Positions 59,492 to 64,000 of a DNA stretch of 64,000 nt are shown here, piece by piece. Below the pieces are notes generated by a model that worked only from the letters and a program-made list of their open reading frames with translations, did not search any database and was not told where the DNA came from. Position numbers and translations under genes: made by a program. The stretch is taken from contig CAZEPV010000001.1 in NCBI GenBank assembly GCA_964514235.1, positions 132,180 through 196,179 of the forward strand, read 5' to 3'. Source of the stretch: JAAYRQ01 sp035647235 (lineage in GTDB: Bacteria > Bacillota > Syntrophomonadia > Syntrophomonadales > Syntrophomonadaceae). Every line of letters begins with the position of its first letter. The stretch's first letter is position 1.

Positions 59492-60127
59492 ATGGGGTTT
59501 TTGACTCCGCTACTTTTTGCTCTGGCAGTTAGTGCAGATGGATTTATGGTGGGGTTAGCCTATGGGATTAAACGTATTCATATTCCACTGCTTTCTTTAA
59601 TAGTAATATCCCTTGCTTCAGCATTAGCGGTAACAGTTTCCATGATATGCGGAAAAGGGTTAGGGCTTATACTACCTCCAGGCTGGACTTCAGCGATTGG
59701 TTCAACTATCTTTATAATAATCGGAATTTATTTTTTACTCAGGGCAGGTAAAGAAAAGATAGACTCCTTACAACTTAATGAAACCGGTTCACTTATTAGT
59801 TTAAATATACGTCCACTGGGTATAATAGTACACATTCTAAAGGAACCCTCCAGTGCGGACTTAGATAGTTCTGGAATTATAAGTACTAAAGAAGCTTTCT
59901 TTTTAGGATTTGCCTTAGCTTTGGATGCTCTTGGCGCGGGGGTAGCTTTAGCTATGTCGGGTTTTAATATTATTTTTACCGCCCTTGCAGTAGGAGCCCT
60001 AAAATTTATCTTAGTTAATAGTGGACTTACATTGGGTGGGGTTATGACTAATAGCAAATTCAAATTAGTATCAGCCCTGCTTCCAGGTTTAATTTTTATA
60101 ACTATTGGGATATTAGAATATATATAA
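59492..60127 (+). CDS. ytaF: sporulation membrane protein YtaF (MntP-like)
   Basis: This is a 211-residue protein with two three-helix repeats like the MntP/TerC superfamily. ALAVSADGFMVGLAYGIKRI (N-terminal) and FALALDALGAGVALAMSGFN (second repeat) carry the Asp residues typical of Mn efflux MntP; YtaF is its sporulation-linked relative. GGAGGGG is upstream. It lies between mutM and coaE as in Bacillus. Confidence 0.88.
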   Translation: MGFLTPLLFALAVSADGFMVGLAYGIKRIHIPLLSLIVISLASALAVTVSMICGKGLGLILPPGWTSAIGSTIFIIIGIYFLLRAGKEKIDSLQLNETGSLISLNIRPLGIIVHILKEPSSADLDSSGIISTKEAFFLGFALALDALGAGVALAMSGFNIIFTALAVGALKFILVNSGLTLGGVMTNSKFKLVSALLPGLIFITIGILEYI

Positions 60128-60141
60128 GATAGGTGGTCGTT

Positions 60142-60750
60142 ATGAAAATTTTAGGTTTGACTGGGGGCATAGCAAGTGGAAAAAGCACAGTATCTCAAGT
60201 CTTTAAAGAATTAGGAGCATACATAATTGATGCTGATAAAGTGGCTCATGAAATCGTTGAGCCCGGCAACCCAGCTTGGCGGGATGTAATTAGACATTTT
60301 GGGGATGAAATTATAAACCCTGATTCTACGATTAACCGCGAAAAGCTTGGGGACATGGTTTTTGGCAATGAGGAACTGTTAGATGCTTTGAATAAAATTA
60401 CCCATCCACGGGTGATGGAAAGATTTAAAGATGAATTGCAATGTATTAGGACTAATAATCCCGATGCTATCGTAATAATGGAAGTCCCCTTGTTATATGA
60501 AACCCACTTAGAAAGATTATGCGATTTAGTAATAGTAGTATGGTTAGATCGCGAGACCCAAATTAAACGGTTAATGTTAAGGGATAAAATAAGTGAGGAA
60601 GCGGCCATAAAAAGAATAGATTCTCAAATGGATTTAGATGAGAAAGCCAAACTTGCCGATTATGTTATAGATAATCGCAAAACTATAGAGGAAACTATTA
60701 AGATTGCCACCAAATATTACAATGAAATTAATCATAATACAGTAATATAA
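60142..60750 (+). CDS. coaE: dephospho-CoA kinase
   Basis: This 202-residue kinase does the last step of CoA synthesis. P-loop GLTGGIASGKSTVSQVF, DADKVAHEIVEPG (about 30), EVPLLYETHLE (about 110) and the lid region RLMLRDKISEEAAIKRI are the family signature. ATG 60142 has AGGTGGT before it. It overlaps no gene but starts 14 bases after ytaF. The CoA supply suits the acyl-CoA enzymes nearby. Confidence 0.96.
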   Translation: MKILGLTGGIASGKSTVSQVFKELGAYIIDADKVAHEIVEPGNPAWRDVIRHFGDEIINPDSTINREKLGDMVFGNEELLDALNKITHPRVMERFKDELQCIRTNNPDAIVIMEVPLLYETHLERLCDLVIVVWLDRETQIKRLMLRDKISEEAAIKRIDSQMDLDEKAKLADYVIDNRKTIEETIKIATKYYNEINHNTVI

Positions 60751-60782
60751 TAGTAGTAGTGAACCTTATTTGGGGGTATTAA

Positions 60783-61343
60783 ATGAAAAAGCTTTTTAAG
60801 GGTAAGCTGGCCAAAACGGTATGGTTACTTATTTTGGTTTTTTTTATTATCATTCTAACCTTTCCCAAATGGATAAGTATGTTTTATCCTGAACCACATC
60901 AAGAAATAGTATTTTCCGCCGCCAACGAATTTGATGTTGACCCATATCTAATATTTGCCATTATAAGGGTTGAAAGCAAATACCAAACTTCAGCTAAATC
61001 ACCAGCTGGCGCTTTGGGGCTTATGCAAATTATGCCCGAAACAGCTAAATGGATTGCTAAGCAGAATCAGATAGAGGATTTTAAGCTCGAAGATTTGCAT
61101 GATCCAGAGATTAATATAAGATTTGGTAGTTGGTATTTGGCTAATTTAATGCAAGAATATAATGAAATCCCACTGGTTATAGCTGCCTATAATGCTGGAC
61201 GTGGCAAGGTAGCCACTTGGATAAATGATGGGATCTGGTCAGGTGACACAAAAGAACTAGAAAATATACCATTTAAAGAGACTAGAATTTATGTGGAAAA
61301 TGTATTGAAAAGCTATGCAGCCTATAGGGCAGTCTACCAATAA
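60783..61343 (+). CDS. lytic transglycosylase (SLT domain)
   Basis: This is a 186-residue membrane-anchored transglycosylase with an N-terminal helix (VWLLILVFFIIILTFPKW). The SLT fold has AIIRVESKYQTSAKSPAGAL (catalytic Glu), GLMQIMPETAKWIA and AYNAGRGKVATWI. It cleaves the glycan strand of peptidoglycan. It is directly downstream of coaE, the common arrangement for YjbJ-like SLT proteins. Confidence 0.92.
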   Translation: MKKLFKGKLAKTVWLLILVFFIIILTFPKWISMFYPEPHQEIVFSAANEFDVDPYLIFAIIRVESKYQTSAKSPAGALGLMQIMPETAKWIAKQNQIEDFKLEDLHDPEINIRFGSWYLANLMQEYNEIPLVIAAYNAGRGKVATWINDGIWSGDTKELENIPFKETRIYVENVLKSYAAYRAVYQ

Positions 61344-61419
61344 TCCTATTTATGGAATAAAGTAACTATATATATAATATAATATCCTTGACTAAGCCTA
61401 TTTTAAGGAGGGTATTATT

Positions 61420-63069
61420 TTGTATGTAAAATTAAAAAGGATAGCCTTAGTAGCTTCTATTTTTGGGCTAATATTTTTAGTCTTGGCTATGCTCTACAGT
61501 GGAAACTTAGTTAGATACACAGCCAACATTGATTCAAGACCGTTCAACTTAGGGATAGTAGGGCTAGTCGAAACATTTGAACCCGCCAAATTATCCACCC
61601 ATGAAGAAAGATTGGTGGCCTCTGCCATGTATGAGGGTTTAGTCAAATATGATGAAAGGGAGAAAACCATAAAGCCATTATTGGCCAAAAGCTGGAAATA
61701 TAGTCCCGATGGCAAGAATTTGACCTTAACCCTAAAAAACAATATTAAATTTCACAATGGTAAACCTTTAACTGCCCAAGATGTTAAAAATTCCTGGGAA
61801 CATAATTTTTCCCAAACCAAGGAATGGAATAATATAAGTCTATTTAAATATATAAATGGAGTTAATGAGCGATTAGAAGGAAAATCGGCAGACATTTCGG
61901 GTATTCAAGTAATAGACAAAAATACTATCAGAGTAATCTTTAGTCAACCAAATGCAGCTTTCATATCCATGCTAACCAATCCTATGTTTTGGGTCTACGA
62001 TATGGCAGACCAAGTAGAAATAAAACCCGGAACTGGGGCTTTTGCTTTCCAGGAAAAAAAGGAAACAGAAAGTAATATTATTTTAATTAAAAATGAAAAA
62101 TACCATCAAAATATCCCGCATTTGAGTGCCATAAATATAAAATCTTATACAGATATCCTGGAAGCCTTTGGTGATTACCAAAATGGCAAATTAGATTATC
62201 TAGATAAAGTACCCTTAGCTGAAATAAAAAATATTAAAAACAATGATAAGTATAAGCCTTACTACATTGAAAAACCATTACTCGAAATATATGCCTTGGG
62301 CTTTAATCTAAACCAGGAACCCTATACAGGCAATTTCTTATTAAGGCGGGCCTTCAATTATGCTATTGACCGCAAAGCAATTATAGATGATGTACTAGGT
62401 GGAGCTTATCGCCCAGTTAAAGCAGTATTACCCTTAGGGGTAAATGCTTATAATTCAGAAATGCGCGGTTATACTTATAACCCACAAAAGGCCCAGGAAT
62501 TATTAGCTGAGGCCGAATACCCGATGGGGGAAGGACTAAAACCGATTATTTTAACTTATGACAATGATGAAGGACATAAAGTAGTGGCCCAGGCTGTAGC
62601 CGAGCAACTTATGGAATTAGGATTACAAGTCCATACCCAAGCCATGGACTGGGATTATTATAAACAAGAACTAGGGGAGATGAAACTGAACTTTTTTAGA
62701 TTAGGTTGGTATGCAGATTATCCCGATGCAGATAATTTCCTATATGGTTTATACCATAGCTCTAAAATTGGTATTAGCAACTTTTCAGCCTACCATAATC
62801 CTCAGGTAGATAAAATTTTGGATGCTGCTCGGGCTGAGACAAAAAGCGGCCAAGAAAGGATCAAACTCCTGAAAAGAGCCGAAGAAATAATAGTGGATGA
62901 CGCCCCGAATTTGTGGCTATTCCAAAAACAGACTAACTCCTTAATCGGTCCAGAAGTTAATTTGCTCAATATTGATTGTATGGGTTTCTTAAACTGGTCA
63001 CAAATCGAGTTATTAAAACCTTCTATCGACGAGGGGAATGATTCCACCCCAGATAAAAAAGAGGTTTAA
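61420..63069 (+). CDS. ABC transporter substrate-binding protein, family 5
   Basis: This 549-residue peptide/nickel-type solute binding protein (SBP_bac_5) has an N-terminal membrane anchor (ALVASIFGLIFLVLAMLYSG) without a lipobox Cys. The core shows VASAMYEGLVKYDEREKTIK, PLLAKSWKYSPDGKNLTLTL, the FHNGKPLTAQDVKNSWE signature and RRAFNYAIDRKAIID. The ligand is likely an oligopeptide, nickel or heme. No permease or ATPase genes are in the window, so it may work with a distant Opp/Dpp system. The start is TTG at 61420 after AAGGAGGG. Confidence 0.9.
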   Translation: MYVKLKRIALVASIFGLIFLVLAMLYSGNLVRYTANIDSRPFNLGIVGLVETFEPAKLSTHEERLVASAMYEGLVKYDEREKTIKPLLAKSWKYSPDGKNLTLTLKNNIKFHNGKPLTAQDVKNSWEHNFSQTKEWNNISLFKYINGVNERLEGKSADISGIQVIDKNTIRVIFSQPNAAFISMLTNPMFWVYDMADQVEIKPGTGAFAFQEKKETESNIILIKNEKYHQNIPHLSAINIKSYTDILEAFGDYQNGKLDYLDKVPLAEIKNIKNNDKYKPYYIEKPLLEIYALGFNLNQEPYTGNFLLRRAFNYAIDRKAIIDDVLGGAYRPVKAVLPLGVNAYNSEMRGYTYNPQKAQELLAEAEYPMGEGLKPIILTYDNDEGHKVVAQAVAEQLMELGLQVHTQAMDWDYYKQELGEMKLNFFRLGWYADYPDADNFLYGLYHSSKIGISNFSAYHNPQVDKILDAARAETKSGQERIKLLKRAEEIIVDDAPNLWLFQKQTNSLIGPEVNLLNIDCMGFLNWSQIELLKPSIDEGNDSTPDKKEV

Positions 63070-63088
63070 TACTGGGGATTTACCTGGA

Positions 63089-63118
63089 TTGACATAGATT
63101 AGTCTACTATTGTATAAT
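63089..63118 (+). promoter_or_regulatory. promoter of tRNA-Leu(GAG)
   Basis: TTGACA and TATAAT are separated by 18 bp, both exact consensus hexamers, 42 bases before the tRNA. Confidence 0.85.
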
Positions 63119-63159
63119 ACCAACTGATAGGATATTTCAACTGCATAATATATTCACTT

Positions 63160-63244
63160 GTCGGGGTGGTGGAATGGGCAGACACGTACGTTTGAGGGGC
63201 GTATGCCGCAAGGCATGGGGGTTCAAGTCCCCCTCCCGACACCA
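63160..63244 (+). tRNA. tRNA-Leu (anticodon GAG)
   Basis: The 85-base gene has a 7-bp acceptor (GTCGGGG with TCCCGAC, one G-T), a long variable arm (GCCGCAAGGC), a GTTCAAGTC T-loop, anticodon loop TTGAGGG giving GAG, and an encoded CCA. Confidence 0.92.
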
Positions 63245-63260
63245 TAACCTAGTAATACTG

Positions 63261-63296
63261 GGGTTTTAGCGAATTGAAATTGCTGAAACCTCTTTT
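63261..63296 (+). terminator. terminator of tRNA-Leu(GAG)
   Basis: GGGTTTTAGC pairs with GCTGAAACCT (G-T pairs included), followed by CTTTTC. Confidence 0.55.
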
Positions 63297-63324
63297 CAAA
63301 CATGGGGACGGACCTTTGTTTGAA
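63297..63324 (+). repeat. RAYT/IS200-associated REP-like hairpin
   Basis: CAAACATGGGGACGG and CCTTTGTTTG form a CAAACA/TGTTTG hairpin; ATGGGGACGG is the recognisable signature of transposase-linked repeats in Firmicutes. No transposase gene is seen near it. Confidence 0.45.
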
Positions 63325-63726
63325 AACAATTTCACAACCTTAATTGCCGTCAAACATGGGGGGAGGAATGGAGTGCCCCCCCAAACTGTTCCTGCGTTTG
63401 GTAGACAAAACCTTCCTGGTGTTTCCAACTTTGGCTTTGAAAAACAATAATTTACATTATACTAATATGTAATAAGGAACACATACAATTGGATTTATGC
63501 CACTTATTGTTCTTGAAAATACACTTAACCAGATCTGAAAAAGTTTATATTACTGGTGAGATTCTATTAGAGTATTATAAATGGGAAAAACAGGCTGTAA
63601 CTTTTGTTAATATCAGTGAAAGTGCTGGTATATATGTGGGTATCAGGTGGAGGTCCTAATGTTTAGGGATTAAGTAAAATGAACACCAAATAGGCTTATG
63701 AAGGATGAAGGATAAGGGTGGTGCCG

Positions 63727-63960
63727 ATGGAAAAATTGAAACAGCTAAAGATGCTTGAATGTCCTTGTTGTCATGAAAAAACTTTAACTGATGGTCCAGG
63801 TAATTATGATATTTGTCCAAACTGCGGTTGGGAAGATGACCCCATTCAAAGGGATGACCCCGATTATACCGGTGGTGCAAATGAAATGAGTCTAAACGAA
63901 GCCCGAGAAATATTTAAGCTAGAGAAAGGCAATCAAACGGAGAACCGTCAGACTGTGTGA
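63727..63960 (+). CDS. CPCC family cysteine-rich (zinc-ribbon-like) protein
   Basis: This is a 77-residue protein of the CPCC type. The knuckles CPCCHEKTL (about 14) and CPNCGWEDDP (about 34) bracket GPGNYDI, followed by ANEMSLNEARE as in the family. It probably binds zinc. Its role is unknown; CPCC proteins are often near toxin-immunity or bacteriophage-type loci, which is not evident here. ATG 63727 was chosen over GTG 63718; upstream AAGGGTGG is a moderate site. It ends close to the window edge. Confidence 0.82.
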   Translation: MEKLKQLKMLECPCCHEKTLTDGPGNYDICPNCGWEDDPIQRDDPDYTGGANEMSLNEAREIFKLEKGNQTENRQTV

Positions 63961-64000
63961 AAACTCCTTTTAAAACAGACAAAATCAGTCCATTTAATTT

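Larger units (their letters stand above)
63245..63726 (+). other. gene-poor stretch with RAYT-type repeat hairpins and an unclear short frame
   Basis: Apart from the tRNA terminator the stretch carries CAAACATGGGGACGGACC at 63297-63314 pairing with TGTTTG at 63319-63324. A second CAAACATGGGGGG lies at 63353-63365. This is typical of REP-like repeats linked to IS200-type transposases. A 63442-63659 frame (ending in EYYKWEKQAVTFVNISESAG) has no good start or family. No gene is supported. Confidence 0.4.

Noticed and set aside
1..64000. CRISPR arrays, prophage, replication origin, T-box or classic riboswitches
   Set aside because: No regular spaced repeats, phage structural genes, DnaA-box cluster or T-box motif were seen on reading.

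Overview
The window is about 64 kb of AT-rich DNA from a spore-forming, anaerobic Clostridia-class Firmicute. The pointers are strong GGAGG-type ribosome sites with TTG/GTG starts, a spore-protein gene, a SleB-type wall hydrolase, YtaF, DUF3189 proteins, VanW, TRAP and oxygen-scavenging flavodiiron chemistry. Four crotonase-family proteins, an acyl-CoA dehydrogenase and a 3-hydroxybutyryl-CoA dehydrogenase suggest butyrate or short-chain fatty acid metabolism, as in Syntrophomonas or Peptococcaceae relatives. That placement is inference; no rRNA lies in the window.

Layout. 1-4.1 kb: end of an unknown gene, a HlyD-type adaptor, a crotonase and a Na/phosphate symporter. 4.1-8.1 kb: an accessory island with two gene-poor flanks around a convergent type II restriction-modification pair. 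The cytosine methyltransferase has a ribbon-helix-helix-like N-terminus and the nuclease is MspI-like; a decayed ORF lies beside the nuclease. 8.1-16.5 kb: lipoprotein, Nudix hydrolase, SleB-like hydrolase, branched-chain aminotransferase, Orn/Lys/Arg decarboxylase, VanW, small EamA protein, two DUF3189 proteins, crotonase. 16.6-19.4 kb: first ferrous iron locus (feoA, a feoB split in two reading frames, and an MntR/DtxR-type repressor). 19.5-22.3 kb: minD-minE-minC and two small helical proteins on the minus strand. 22.6-31.3 kb: acyl-CoA dehydrogenase, DegV, radical SAM, subtilase, PEP-synthase regulator, GIY-YIG protein, a tandem pair of related small proteins, and a gap with a repeat-like hairpin.

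31.4-34.1 kb: second Feo locus behind a Fur-box-like site, with a 55-residue Cys-rich membrane protein, FeoA and full-length FeoB. 34.2-43.5 kb: PaaG-type crotonase, a flavodiiron-rubredoxin-reductase-rubredoxin fusion, TauE/SafE exporter, two large unknown proteins around a rhomboid protease, a HAD phosphatase, and a spore-protein-like gene that seems to start at ATT. 43.6-50.6 kb: YbaK-type deacylase, dnaE, TRAP, pfkA, pyk. 50.9-53.9 kb (minus): crotonase, hbd, two small genes, tRNA-Leu(CAA). 54.2-64 kb: ECF sigma factor with its anti-sigma factor, then polA-mutM-ytaF-coaE-lytic transglycosylase-solute binding protein, tRNA-Leu(GAG) and a CPCC zinc-ribbon protein.

How the parts fit: pfkA and pyk give lower glycolysis; PpsR would control the reverse PEP step; crotonases, hbd and the acyl-CoA dehydrogenase would run beta-oxidation or butyrate chemistry; the flavodiiron fusion would remove O2 or NO. 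The two Feo systems appear to sit under different metal repressors, which is the most coherent regulatory story here. Many starts were moved inward from the longest ORF because a Shine-Dalgarno sequence overlaps the upstream start.
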